Shown: positions 35,136-47,522 of the stretch, one piece after another
Numbering within the stretch: the stretch's first letter is position 1
Layout of the letters: each line of letters starts with the position of its first letter
Assembly (NCBI GenBank): GCA_021399435.1
Contig: JAJTUP010000009.1
Location: 1,054,001-1,118,000, forward strand
Direction: 5' to 3'
Source: Diaporthe sp. PMI_573
Lineage: Eukaryota > Ascomycota > Sordariomycetes > Diaporthales > Diaporthaceae
DNA: 64,000 nt
Made by a program: the position numbers and the translations under genes
Notes under the pieces: generated by a model
The model's input: only the letters and a program-made list of their open reading frames with translations
What the model was told of the DNA's origin: nothing
Databases searched by the model: none

Positions 35136-35831
35136 ATTACGTCAAGCTGTCGGTGGTTGGGAAGGGGGCGTGGCGCACGACGACACACCAAGAACACCCT
35201 CCGGAAAAAAGATGAAACTTTGCTTTTTAGGGAGGGGTTTACAAAGCGGCATTCGTGGAAATCGGAATTAGGGATGACCTACGGCTAGGCCACTTGCATC
35301 TTCCATGTCGAAGATTTCGGTTCATCGCGGCGTCTGTAATGAGGGAATTCTACCAAAGATCACAAAAAAAACCAAACAGAACCGGTCAAACCAAAGTTTC
35401 GGTGGTCCTGCGTGCCGAGCTTTTCACGAATGAGGACATGAAACGAATTTTGACAAGAAGGGGAAAAGGCCACCTGAGAGATGCCCGGCTGTGTGTGATT
35501 GCGAGTGTGATAGAAGGACATCAAAACTCCTCTCTGGGACGTGTGAATCCAGTGTGTGGTACTGAGCATCTAGAGATATCCCCAATCCAAGACGTGTGCA
35601 CGTCGGAAGCTGCTGCCTTTGCTGCCAGGTGGGGTGTTCGCTATACGTCACGCATTGCACACTCGACATGTGATCTGAGCACACATAAGTGGACTCGGGC
35701 GATTTTGTCTCATTTATTTGGGGCGGCTGTCACGCAGACCTCGGCCAGCTACCTCACTTCGGGTGCTCACCTTAGAGCAGGGAGCGCGTTCCGCGGCTCG
35801 GGCCTAGGACCCAGCCCGTCTTCCGCCGTCC
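35136..35831. other. Convergent intergenic gap, RPL6 / DPP3
   Basis: Presumed 3' UTRs of RPL6 and DPP3. Nothing else was recognised. Confidence 0.5.
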
Positions 35832-38459
35832 CTATTGCTGCTGCTGCTCCCGCTCTACCCAGCTCTGGATTATACCCTCCAGCGTGGGCTCGTATTGCTT
35901 ACATGTCACGTTGCCAGACGCCTCGTCAAGGTACGTGTTGGCCTGGACAAAGACCTTGCGCGGCTGCGCGTTGGCCACGACCACCTGGCGGACCTTGGTG
36001 CCCCAGTATTCGAGCCCAACGGCAGACATCTCCTCGGCGAAATACTTGGTGCCGGTTTCGACGTCGGCGGTGGACTTGTAAATGTGTATCTTCTGCAACA
36101 TGTCTCCCACAGCTAGTAAATGTTATTGTTAGCGGAGCACTGGAACCACCTACACAAGTGCAGGGAAAGAGGCCAACGTGGAAACCACTCAAGATGTACT
36201 CACCCTTGCGACCCTTGGTGAGAATTAAGTCTCGGTTGAGGTGAATCTTCAAATCCGACAGATCATCGGCCGAGGACTCCAACTTGCAGAAGTCCTCGCC
36301 GGCTTGCAGGAAGCTCTTCAGGATGGCAAATCGCGCCTGGCAGTGCGGCTGTCCCCACTTCTGGCTCTTGGGATCCCAGAACTCGACCGAGGCCAAACCG
36401 GCCCGCGCCATAGACAAGTACGAGGCGTACAACAGGTCGCCTGCCTCACTGTCCATCTTCTCAGTACCGTCACCAAAGCCAAAGATCTTGAGCACGGGGA
36501 ACTCGCAGCTGAGATACATGGCAACCAGCTCAGCTCGGCACTCCTCGTAAGCCCCGGCCAGGCCACCGAAGACAGATCCCCAGGTCTGTCCCGGCTTGTA
36601 CCAGGATTTGACGGGCTCGTTGGTGAGGGGGCTGATTGGCGGGTTCTCCTTGTCGAAGTTGAAGACTCCGGGGGAGGTCTCTTGGAGCAGCTTGCCGCAT
36701 CCGTGGCCCGTCAGCTCGTGCAGGCCAACTTGGACCTCGAAGGCCGCATCACGGTACTTCTGGTACAGCTCGAGGTCCTCGTCTCGGATGAAAGGGATCT
36801 TCTCGTTGGGGGCCTTCGCACCGAGAACATTGCCGAGCGAGACGTTCTTGAATCCCTCCGACTGCCTGATATCGTCGTAGTTCGGGATGTTGATTCCAGC
36901 TGGGATTCCTGATCCTGCGAAAGACAGGACCTCAAGGGATGTGAAGTCGGGGGCAAGGAACTTGTCCTTCTCGAAATCGGCGCTCCAGGGCAGGAGGGGA
37001 ATCAGCTTGGGCGCCGAGCTGACAAGCTCCCCAAAAGCACGGGTGCGCTCCTTGTTGACCATGGCTGCGAAGCCCTCCCACTCGCCTCGCACGCCTGCGG
37101 GGTCACGGTATGTCTCGATGAAACCAATGTTGGTCTCCACGTCAGGGCCTTTGTCTCTGATCCAGTACCGCTGGCTGTCCTTGAAGGCGAGCAAGGAGCC
37201 GGAGTCGAAGGATTTCGCGTACTCGAGATGCATCTTCTTCTGGGTCTCGTTGTCTGCGTTTTCGGCAGCCTTGGAGATGTGATTGGCAATGATGGACATC
37301 TCCTTGGCGTGGTCTCCATAAACAAGCTTGATGGTCTTCCCAGCCAACGCCCCATCGTCCACCCTGAACTCAGTTTCATTTCCGATGTCACCTCCCTCAG
37401 CGGGTATGCTGGTATGAGCTGATGCGATGAGAATCTCGAAGACTCCGTCCTTGGTCTTCCTCAGCCTGGTGTTCTCAGGCAACAATCCCTTCTTCTCCAT
37501 GAAGTCGGCCACGGCTCCGACCTCCGCCTTGGTGACGTCTGGAGAGTCGGGGTAGTAGGTGGTCAGGTGGCCATCATCGGGGTAGCCCAGGTGCATCAAG
37601 CCCGAGCTGGTGGCTGAGAAAATGCCACCCTTGGTTGCCTTGTAGAACTTCCCAGCCTCAGCTGATGTGGCAGCCAGCTTGTCGACATCGCTCTCCTTGC
37701 ATCTCGGGATGAACTTCTTGTCACCGAATGACTTGTAATTGCCGCTAGAAGCCACCTGTCACTATGGCCGAAATAGAAGGACTCCAGGGCTGTGATACAT
37801 GGTCACTTTTGCTTACCTGTTCCCAAGGAATTGAGCGGCCCACTGCAAGAAGAGAGTCAAATCCTCCTCGGTGATGCCAGCCTTCTGGCCGAGAGCCTTC
37901 CAGTCGCCATTGCAGCTCTTGTGCAGGGAGATGATGAAATCAAAAATGGGCTCAGACTCCGGGGACACCTGTCGCAGAGTGATGCGCTGGCCGGCAAACG
38001 AAGCTCTGGTCCCAGTGTCAGCGATGTGAGGATTTCACCCAAAACACAACAACGTCGATGGGAGCCGGAGCAAACACGCATCCCGGTGGAGGACATGGTT
38101 GTGAGGTTATCCCAGAGCAAAGTTGTCCAGTGGGAGGGTGTCAAATGGACCAAAGTGAGTGTTGAGCAGACTCACTTGCTGATGTAGTGGGCATATCTCT
38201 TCTGCCTGTCGGTCAGGGCGTCAAAGTGCTTGGCGATCTCCAGGCGCACGACGGAGGGAGGCGAGTCGGCCAGGTAGCTCGAGAGGTCCTTGGCATCCAT
38301 GGTGAGGTCTCTTCTGGTCGGTTGGGTGAGGTTGAAGGCGAAAGAGGGGACACGTGAGGCTCTTGAGGCAGCAAGTAGGGGTGTTTTTGTCGCAAAGGGG
38401 CTCGATGTGACGACTCTACGAGCTGCTGTCTTTGCGGCGGAGAGGGGCAGACGATGCAT
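35832..38459 (-). CDS. DPP3: Dipeptidyl peptidase III (zinc metallopeptidase M49)
   Basis: Exons 38459-38176, 38005-37817, 37744-36204 and 36112-35832 encode 764 aa from the first Met, or 711 aa from Met54 (position 38300). The M49 zinc motif is HELTGH at about 500-505 (family form HEXXGH), and the second motif EECRAE is at about 558-563, supplying His500, His505, Glu559 and catalytic Glu501. The family releases dipeptides from the N-terminus of short peptides in the cytosol. Residues 1-53 are Arg/Ser/Ala-rich with one acidic residue (Asp51), close to the end, like a mitochondrial presequence, while Met54 opens the segment conserved in cytosolic enzymes (MDAKDLSSYLADSPP). Dual targeting by two starts is possible. 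Yeast Dpp3 and human DPP3 are about 710-740 aa. It is divergent from CAP2. Confidence 0.95.
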
Positions 38460-39374
38460 TTATTATATCGTCTCCCGGCCTTCACCACAGCTGCCGTAAT
38501 TCTAGGGTAATCCAACGTTCCCACTGTGCCTGCCCGAAGCCTTTGTTTTAGCTTGCGGTTGGTGCTATAGCATCTCGCGAGAGTGCCTCAGACGGGCAGG
38601 TCCCCTCGTCTCAGGACCCAACCGTCCAAAAGGTCCGCTTGTTAGGGCATTACACACCCGCAGCTAGCCGTCTCGACACTTTCCAGCCACCTGCTCTACC
38701 GCGGGCTGTTCAGGTACTTCGGTTTCTTCTCCTTGTTAGTTCTTACGTGCGCAACAAGACGTGGCAAGTTCTGCTGATTTTCTGCTGCTGGCTAATCAAA
38801 GATTCGTGCTCAATATCTATTAAGCCTTCGACGTGTGAAGGGGGGCACAACATGAGAGGAACCGGTCTGTCGGCATTGTCTTGCCGTGGTGCTACTTGAC
38901 CATACCCAATGGACTCATTAGGTACGTATGCTGGGAACAGATGGGTAGGAAACCAGGCTGCTAATGGCCAGGAGAGTCAAATCCCGTCAATTTGCACCTT
39001 GCCCCCAGCAGGAAGCAGCATCAATGGCTGCACGGCCGCAGTGTTCCACTGGCACGAGATCTGCTGGGACAAGGTGCGAGGTATCGGCCTAACAGAATCT
39101 GGGGAAGCGGCTCAAGATTGGCAGCCGCAGGTGACGACGGGGGGGGTCCGAGAGCCCCAGGGATTGGAGGGGCAGCTTGAGGGGCACCCTTAACGTCGGT
39201 GTAGCTAACAACCTGAACCTCAAGCCACCAACATCCACTCTCCTCTGCACTCCCTACATTCCACCTGCCGGCCTATCGACCTGTCGACCTGTCCAGGATC
39301 GCTTGCACGCCAATTCCTTCCCCCTCACAATAGACTTCCGGCAACTCTGTTGTGAAGCCCAGACTCAGCCCAAC
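38460..39374. promoter_or_regulatory. Divergent promoter region, DPP3 / CAP2
   Basis: 915 bp between start codons, with no gene. The CAP2 leader is pyrimidine-rich and carries a short GACCTGTC duplication near 39280. Confidence 0.45.
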
Positions 39375-40494
39375 ATGTCCTCGGCCGACCCATTCGACTC
39401 GGCCCTGTAAGCCAAACCCACCAATCCCCCCTCCCCCCTGAGAGGCCAGCAGGTGCCCCCTGACTGCCAAAGGCTAACTCCCCGCTGCCGACCTCCAGCG
39501 ACCTCCTCCGCCGACTCAACCCCAAGTATACCCAGCGCAACCTTGACTACATCATCCGCCTCGCCCCAGACCTAACCGAGGATCTCCTGTCGTCCGTCGA
39601 CCAGCCCCTCGTCGTCAAGCGCTGCAAGCAGTCCGGCCGCGACTACCTGCTCTGTGACTACAACCGCGATGGCGACTCGTACCGCTCGCCCTGGTCCAAC
39701 CAGTTCGACCCGCCGCTGGACGAGGCCGGGCCCGGCGGCGTCGGTGCCGGCGGCAATGAGGGCGCCGGCGAGGGTGCCGTCCCCGGCGAGCGCGTGAGGA
39801 AGATGGAGGTCAAGGCGAACGAGGCCTTTGACATCTACCGCGAGCTGTACTATGAGGGGGGCGTCTCTAGCGTCTACCTGTGGAATCTGGACGACGGCTT
39901 CGCTGGCGTGGTGCTATTGAAGAAGTGTGAGTCTTGTCCACATGTCGTCGAGGAGGACGACCTGGTCGAGCGAGGAGGAATCGGCTATAAGCGAGGGCGT
40001 CTCTCGCTCATCAGCTCCTCTTATCCCGAGAACCCGTGTCTCTCCTTGCCGATATGACTGTTTCCCAGAAGCTGAACTGACATGTCTCACCCCGCCCAGC
40101 CTCCCCGTCTGGCGGTAGCAGTACTGGTGTGTGGGACTCGATCCATGTCTTTGAGGCTTCCGAGCGAGGCCGCACAACGAACTACCGGATGACATCGACG
40201 GTCATGCTCAGCCTGGCCGCCAACGGCAACGTCACTCTTGGCGAGATGGACCTGAGCGGCAACATGACGCGGCAGATCGAGCAGGAGCTGCCCGTGGAGA
40301 CGGACGAGAGCCACATCGCCAACATCGGCCGCCTCGTCGAGGATATGGAGCTCAAGATGCGCAACCTGTTGCAGGAGGTGTACTTTGGCAAGGCCAAGGA
40401 CGTGGTGGGCGACCTCCGGTCGGCCGGGAGCCTAAGCGAGGGCCAAAAGGACAGGGACGCGCAGAGGGAGATCATTGGCAGCATGCGCCGGTGA
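39375..40494 (+). CDS. CAP2: F-actin-capping protein subunit beta
   Basis: Exons 39375-39406 (32 nt), 39499-39926 and 40100-40494 encode 284 aa. The sequence follows the CapZ-beta family from end to end: [21 protein letters not shown], the [21 protein letters not shown] core, REKYYEGG-like [29 protein letters not shown], and WDSIHVFE, then the C-terminal [14 protein letters not shown] that lines the actin-binding surface. A Gly/Ala/Glu-rich insert after DEAG (near residue 95) is typical of filamentous fungi. With the alpha subunit Cap1 it caps barbed ends of actin filaments at cortical patches and hyphal tips. Confidence 0.95.
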
Positions 40495-43400
40495 GGCAAC
40501 CGATGTGCCATGTTTCCGTAATTGCAAAGGCCAGCTGCGCGACGTGATGGGGCGGGGCAAAGGGAGGCTCATGACACACGCGGGTCTTGATTGCAGGAGT
40601 TGACGCCTATCCCTGCCCGGGCATGGAGGATACGACACATGCGTCATGCTCTCATTACACGGAGATGAACGATAGATCATGAGACGGCGTTTTTGTGCAA
40701 CGTGTTGTTTCGAGAAGTATAGTTCCCTCCCTACATGCCCTCGCGCTCCCATACGCCCTACGTCGAGGTAACAGGGCCATGTCGTTCGCGGTCTTGTGTC
40801 CGACGGCTGTTTTGGGCGCGACGGACCTCGGCCAACAAATATGCAGCAGGGTGACATGGAAGGGAAGTCAGGGGGCTTTGATTCTTTGGAATCTGCAGGA
40901 TCGCCGGTGGCGGAATGACTTGCATACACAGATACAGAACACATACATACGCAGTCAGTCACTCACCCACCACAGCCGACGGTCGTGCGGATATGCCTCT
41001 TTTGGGAAAGCCCAACCACAACCCCCTGCTTGTCAGATGTAATCCGTTTTAGACTTTTTTCTCCCTCACACACTCTGCATGCAATGCGCGTCGGTCGAGC
41101 TTGGCGGGCAGACACACAAAGGATCCTCATGTCCGCAACGTAGATCTAGGCTCGGCCCCGGCCGCTGTGACACTGCACGCGCCCACACTCTGGACAAACC
41201 CCTTGGCTCTTTGCCCCCCTTCCCTTCCCCCCAATCATTGCGTTCACCGGCTCGCTTTCCCGAGGAGCCGGGCGTTGCTTGCTTCGCGCCTCTGGGCTGG
41301 AGGGGAAAGGGGATCTCCTGGCTAACACAACCCATCGTCACCGCCCACGGGAAATGTATAATCCTAGGGTTCGGCCTGCTACGTTACGGTCGTGCCTCTA
41401 CGTTCGCGATAATTGTCGCTCGTCGGTCTGCTATGTTGGGGACTGCGGTGAGGTCCGACCGAGTCTTTGCCGGCGTCATGTCTGAACCATTCGGCAATAT
41501 GGCTATCAATAGCCGAGTCGACCTCTATGTCCAGACCTGGTAGGACTCGACGGGAGTCACTCGTTTCGGAGTGCCGTGTCTGCTGTTGAGGAAAGCAAAG
41601 GCGATAATTTCCAAAACAGCGAGCAGCAAGGCTATGCGCATGCACAAAGGATTCATACTTACGGGGGTCAAAGTGGTCGAGTTCCCGTCGCGTCTCCGAC
41701 GGGCCGGCGACGAGGCCACCCACCTGCAGGCAATCTTGCGCACGCGCATGGTGGTGTTCAACCCCCCAAACGAGTCTATTAGGTCCTCTGCTGTGCCTTT
41801 TTGTTTGTTTGTCTGTGTGCGCGCGTGCGTGTGGTGGATGTAAGTGCGTATGTGTCATCCCCACCCGCGGACATGCCAGCAGGGGCCCCTGAGAGGCTCG
41901 GCGTGGGAAGAGAGGAAAAAAGAGACTTTGCGCTTCTGCACGATGAACGATCTACTGAGACAGGCTCATCCCAACACTTTGGTTCCTGGCATTGCGCGGG
42001 GCCCATTCTGCGCCCATCAGCAAGCGCAGGACCTGGGCACCCAGCCGCGCAGGGCTGGCTGGGGTCTCTGATTCAGAATCACATGCGTCTCCTCGCCTCC
42101 CTCCCCTTTTCTCGCCTAACAGCCGGTGTCGTGTGAGGATGACGACGGCCAAAAGGCTAATTGGGGTTCCCGGTGCGGTGGGAAGGCCGAGAAACGAGAC
42201 GGGGCCCCGTCGCGCGGCACTCAAGCATCCAGTGCTCGTCTCTTCGGTAAGTCCGTCCCCAGTGAGTACCTAGGTTCCTGTGGCCGCTGGTCCGACCTCG
42301 TTCTTCAGCAAGGATGGCGGGCGGCGATCAGGCGGCCCGCGATGCGGCCATCTTGCTGGACTGTCATAATTGTCTGAATATTACTGGCGCGGTAGGTTGA
42401 GTGTTCGGGGAAGCCCTATGACCAGGGGAAATTAGAGGCCAATCGAGCCTGTACACGTCGTCGCTACCCATCATATTGTGTGCCAGCCTCGTGGTGGGGA
42501 GGAAAGGCATGGAGGGGCTGCAAAGATTTCAGCCGGAGGACCGCGTTTGACAAGACAGGAAGGAGGATGGGGAGCGAGAGAGGAAATTTGCTGGTTCTCC
42601 CAGAGCCGAGAGGTCTTGGATTGCCGTCCGCTGTGGGAAAGGGTGTCGTCCAGACTAGTGTAGTCTGATTCCGGGGCCCCCATTTCTGGTCTGGAGTTTG
42701 ATGGAGGCTTCTACTGCAGACTTTCTGCAGGGGAAATTGGACGACTGACAGCTCCTGCAGCGAGAAATTTGCACCAGTGTCTGGTGACTCCGATCTGGGG
42801 TCACTCACTCGCGTGTGGCTATGCTAGGCTTCAGACTCCAGAGTTTCGGTGACGCTCGATCAGCAGGCGATCGTGTTCCGTCTGCAAGATGAGAAAGGGG
42901 GCGGCGCTTGAGGACCAGAACAGCCCTTCGGCGACGGCATCTCAACATGTCTCGTGGTCGGGTGCCGTGGTGCTACGGCGTGTGCGAAGAATTGGACAGT
43001 CACCTGCGCCATAGATGATCAGGCGTGACGACGGTCTCGTCGACCAAAGTCTCCCTTGTCACCGACATCCTGCAGACTCGCGAATCTCGGTGGACGGGGC
43101 GAAGTGACGTTGGCAAAACCAAAATGTCCGCAGAGGAAACCCGTTGGCATCGGGCTTTCCGCTTCGGGCAATCTGGTCGAAGACTTCTAGAAGGCTGAGC
43201 TGTCGAAAGACCGGGGGAGGGGGCGCACCAAACTCTGTATGTAACAGGCAGAGAATCACGGCGGAGGAGGCCGAAGCTTGGCCCCCTGGGGCCCCACCCA
43301 CCTGCGCATCGTTCTGCCGCATTCTCCCGCCCTTCGACGGAGGCACACTCAAGGCGTGTTTGTTCCCGAGGGGCCCCAAAATGTTCCCCTCCACTAACGC

Positions 43401-43598
43401 ATGCTCCTATGCAGGCCTGAAACTAGAGGAAATCTTGGACGGGAACGCCGCGGGCCAACAGTCGCGACATCATCACAGTGCGCCGTCGATGATACTGCGC
43501 GTGGAGATTATGGGGAGGGTAGTGCGATTCTCTGCGCGTGAGACAGGCGCATCCGCCTCAGTCGTTGTCATTTCGTCTCGCGTCGCCTGGTGAAATAA

Positions 43599-43662
43599 AG
43601 TGTGTGTCTGTGTGTCTGTGTGTCCTGCGTGTCCTGCGTGTCCTGCGTGTCCTGCGTGCGTG
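43599..43662. repeat. GT-rich minisatellite: (TGTGTC)n then (TGTCCTGCG)4
   Basis: A short TGTGTGTC tract passes into four exact 9-bp TGTCCTGCG units at 43621-43656. Confidence 0.85.
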
Positions 43663-43715
43663 AGAGGGTAGCAGTGCGTGTATGAGGGAGAGATATTATA
43701 AGCACGCTGGGTATG

Positions 43716-43760
43716 TACCGTGGCTACCGTGGCTACCGTGGCTACCGTGGCTACCGTGGC
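43716..43760. repeat. 9-bp minisatellite (TACCGTGGC)5
   Basis: Five exact copies of TACCGTGGC, 45 bp in total, in intergenic sequence. Confidence 0.93.
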
Positions 43761-44000
43761 TACTGCATAGTACCTGGCAGACGAGAAGGATCTTTGTGCG
43801 GCTCCCTGTTACGGTGGTGCATCGGCATGGTTGTCTCAAGTCTGTCCTGCACTGGAACCCCGAGTGCTTCGTCCCACCGGCGGGCGAGCTCATGTAAGGG
43901 GTTTGTGTGTGGTTGCGCCAGATCATCCATCATCTCTCCGGGCTGCGCGCCCAAAAGGTAAACGGCCGCACCCCCGAGTTTCCAACTCTCAGCTCCAGTT

Positions 44001-44030
44001 CCAGCTCCAGCTCCAGCTCCAGCTCCAGCT
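44001..44030. repeat. 6-bp repeat (CCAGCT)5
   Basis: Five exact CCAGCT units preceded by degenerate copies. Confidence 0.9.
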
Positions 44031-44598
44031 CATCTAGGCCCGACTCCAACGTGCGCGCAATGGCTCTCTCTTCTCACCTGAGCTGCGGTGGTACAGGTGG
44101 GATGCGCAAGGTAATTTGTCATACAGCACTGCACTTTCAACGACGTGCATGTCGTCCCGCAGGGCGGTGGTTTCTGTCACATCTCACATGCGACGAGGGC
44201 CTCGACCGGGACAAGTGCCCGGGGGGGAGAGCTCACAGAACCCCATTGTGTCACAGATGCCATTGCAGCCGAGAAACATTGAAATTCGGCTCTCGCGACT
44301 GGGAGATGGAGATTTTGGTGGCGTCCTAGACGAGGGATCCTGACAAGAAGATCTGCCTTGTTACTGAGCCCGCGAGCCAGCCAGCGAGCCAGCCAGCGAG
44401 GCCCCGGCTCATGCAGCAGGAGGAGGGGCCAGGATGCCCGGCATGCCCATCTGTCTGTCCATCCGCTTGCGGTCGGGCGTGCAACTATGCCCTGCGCCTG
44501 CGCTGGCCTGCGATTCAAACCGGTGGTGAGTGATGTGAGACTTGAGATATGAGAGAGAGTGTGAGAGTAAGAGAGACGGGATGAAAGGGGCAGGGACA

Positions 44599-44625
44599 GA
44601 GACAAGAGACAAGAGACAAGAGACA
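44599..44625. repeat. 7-bp repeat (AGACAAG)n
   Basis: Nearly four tandem AGACAAG units, in a purine-rich stretch. Confidence 0.8.
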
Positions 44626-46212
44626 GAAGAGAGTTGCCAAGGGGCTGCGTGGTGCAGGTACATCTGTACACATCTGGCAGACTGGTACTCCCGTACCTAG
44701 ACATCCATGGGTCTAGACAGTCTAACAAGGTGGTAGCAGTGCATAGCAGACCAGGCACGTCTGGTAAAATCCCCGGGTCTTGGTCGACCGGAATCATGCT
44801 CAACAGACATTGTTAGACTACCAAAATAAGATACCACAGTATAAGAACTACTGCTCCTCAAGACGGATACGCAGGTAGTGCACTGTAGTACTTAGCTGCC
44901 ACGGTCTGCACCACGTCACTCACCCACATGAACCTGGCCCATCTGCTGATACATATTTGATGATACATGACACATATACAAGGACCCTGCCTGAGACCGA
45001 GAGGGTGGTGTTTGCTTGCTTACCCGGTGCGAACGCGAACATCAGGTCAAAACAAAAAAAGAGTACGGGTTCCAGGCCGACTGCCAGCAAAAGAGTTCAA
45101 GAAGGCCAGTCTTCCCTTCCCGACCGACTCAGAAGTGGATGGTCCGGTCCGATCCACTTACACCCGCCCGCTGTCTCTCATCTTGTGGACATCGTCCATC
45201 CCAGTTTGCCCTGCCCGTCCGCGATTGAAGAGGGTAGCATCGATCAGACGACATCTTGCACGCCCCGTTCGTCCTGACCGTCCGTTCATCTGCCTCTCCC
45301 GCGGATCAGGCAGACTAATAGCTCACCAAGCTCAAGCTCAACCCCCCCCCCTTCCCCGGTTGCTAACGCCTCGCTCCCTCGCTCGACGCCGCGCAGCGCA
45401 GCTTTTCCAACATCCGAACCGGCGTCTTTCCGAAGTCGGGCTGGCTTTGGCTTCTGCAGTCGGCTCAAGTTTCTTGACGAAGCGAGCGATCGTCCATCCA
45501 AGAGCTGCCCTTCCATCCTGGCAACCCCGTCGGCACCCCGTCCACCCCGTCCACCCACCCGGCCATTGGAACCTCGAGATTGCCTGCCCCCAAAACCCAC
45601 CCATCCACTCTTCCACCCCAGCAGGACCTGACAGAACAAACCCCCCCAGCTCGAACCTGGACCGCAACAACCGTGTTTTCGCTGCTCCCATGATAGCTTT
45701 AATCTCGCGTATTTTGCAGCTGCTCGGCTGCTGACGACCAACCAATTTTCCCACGGCTCCCTCCTCTTGAGTCGACTTGTTCCCTCCCCCCCTCCTCCCC
45801 TTCAGAGAACACCCCAAATCCCAGCACCCACACCTGCACACCGAGCGTTACTCTTGGGGAAACCTCTCGTCAGCTATATACCTCGTGCCCGGCTTTTTCT
45901 TGGACAGCGCCCTCGCGAGATCAACAAGACAGCAAAGCCCGTCACAGTATCAGTCTATTCGTCCCGGGCCAACCGTTCATTGAAAAAGCCCCCCTTCCAA
46001 GGAATTACATCGATTGGGACGAGAGCCCCGCCCAGGGCACAGGCATACGGAATTTGAACCACCCCTCCCCTCAATCAACCTACAACAATCCCTTACGTTC
46101 TGCAACAAAACACCTGAACCGAGCGTCACTGCTTCTGCTGGGTGTGACTCGTAGCGAGAGTCCTTGCGCCGCCGCCCCCTTCTGTGTGCCCCCTTTTCCT
46201 ACGCATCGGTCC

Positions 46213-47522
46213 ATGATGGCGGAGAAGCCCTCGGTGTTGATCATTGGAGGGCTGGGATATATCGGCCGCTTCCTGGCCCTCTACATCCACAAGAACGACC
46301 TGGCCTCCGAGGTCCGCGTCGTCGACAAGGTCCTGCCGCAGCTGGCATGGCTGGCCCCCGAGTTTGACGAGGCCTGCGCGGGCGACAAGTTCCTGCAGGC
46401 CGACGCGAGCAGAGAACGTAAGTCACTGCTTCCCCCCTTGGCCCAATAGCCCCCTTTCGTCCCTTCCCCTTGCCTGCTCCCCCGAGGACAACGTGTCTGA
46501 CAGGCTCCATCCTGCCTATACAGAAGCACTAGCCCGGATATTCGACCGAAAAGACGGCAAGCAATTCGACTACGTATTCAACTGCGGCGGCGAGACCCGG
46601 TATTCACAGGAGGATGAGGTGTACAAGCTGCGCTCGCTAGGGCTGTCGCTGGCCGTCGGCAAGGAGGCGGCTAAGCGGGGGGTGAAAGCCTTCATCGAAC
46701 TGAGTACGGGCATGGTATACAAGTCAGATTCTGCGCTGAGCAAAGAAACCGACAAGACAAAACCTTGGAGCAAGATCGCGACGTTTAAGCTGCAGGCCGA
46801 GGAGCAGTTAGCAAAGATACAAGGGTGAGCAAGAGCACACGTCCCACCCCGGCGGGCAGCGGGACATCCAGCTAATCATGCGCGCCCCTTCCAGTCTCAA
46901 CCTCGCCATTATCCGTCTCGCCCACGTCTATGGGCCCTACGCCTCTCAGTGGGTCGCGACAGCACTTTGTATGGCGCGGGTCTACAAAGCGCAGAACGAC
47001 GAGATGAAGTTCCTCTGGACGAAAGACCTCCGGACAAACACGGTACACATCGATGACGTCGTGCGTGCGCTCTGGTCCGTGGCAGAGTGGTACGCGGCCG
47101 GCAAGAGCAATTGGGACGAGAAGACCATGGGAGGGCCGGTACCGATTTTCAACGTCGTGGACAAGGGCACCACCACGCAGGGGAAGATGGCCGAGCTTAT
47201 CGGCTCGATATTTGGCATCAAGACGGGCTTCCAGGGGACACTGATCAGCAGTTTCGCCAAGCTCAACATGGATTCCGTGGTCGAGGACGTGAACGACGAG
47301 CTGCTCGGCCCCTGGGCGGACCTCCTTGAGGCTGCCGGCATCACGAGGCCAGGGCCGCTGACGCCGTACATGGAGAAGGAGCTGCTCAAGGATACTGATC
47401 TGAGCATGGATGGCACCAGGCTCGAGAAGGTGTTGGGCTTCGAGTACCAAAAACCCCAGGTCGACAAGGAGCTCTTGGAGGAAGTTATTGAGAGTTATAA
47501 GAAGATGAAGTGGTGGCCGTAG
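46213..47522 (+). CDS. NAD-dependent epimerase/dehydratase-like protein
   Basis: Exons 46213-46417, 46524-46824 and 46895-47522 encode 377 aa (376 if the second Met is used). An N-terminal Rossmann motif GGLGYIG (12-18) follows a beta strand (VLIIGG) and an acidic residue sits at the end of the second strand (RVVDK), indicating NAD binding. The extended-SDR landmarks FNCGGETRYSQ, the ELSTGMVY strand (127-134) and IIRLAHVYGPY are present. The usual Y-x-x-x-K active site is not: the conserved Lys appears in IATFK (153-157) with Ile where Tyr is expected. The C-terminal half (TNTVHIDDVVRALW, then PIFNVVDKGTTTQGKM) matches the sugar-nucleotide epimerase fold. Substrate and activity are unknown, and a non-classical or regulatory function is possible. 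The leader is long and pyrimidine-rich. Confidence 0.85.

Larger units (their letters stand above)
40495..46212. other. 5.7-kb gene-free region with minisatellites
   Basis: The longest stretch without a supportable gene. Frames of up to 255 codons exist (for example 44967-45734 plus) but are low-complexity Pro/Arg/Ser-rich and show no homology features. Tandem repeats lie at 43599-43662, 43716-43760, 44001-44030 and 44599-44625. From about 45.1 kb the plus strand becomes very pyrimidine-rich, as in a promoter and long leader of the epimerase-like gene at 46213. Confidence 0.4.

Noticed and set aside
44967..45734. Plus-strand frame of 255 codons in the large intergenic region
   Set aside because: Pro/Arg/Ser-rich, follows the pyrimidine-rich composition of a leader, no domain and no splice context; weak chance of an orphan gene remains.
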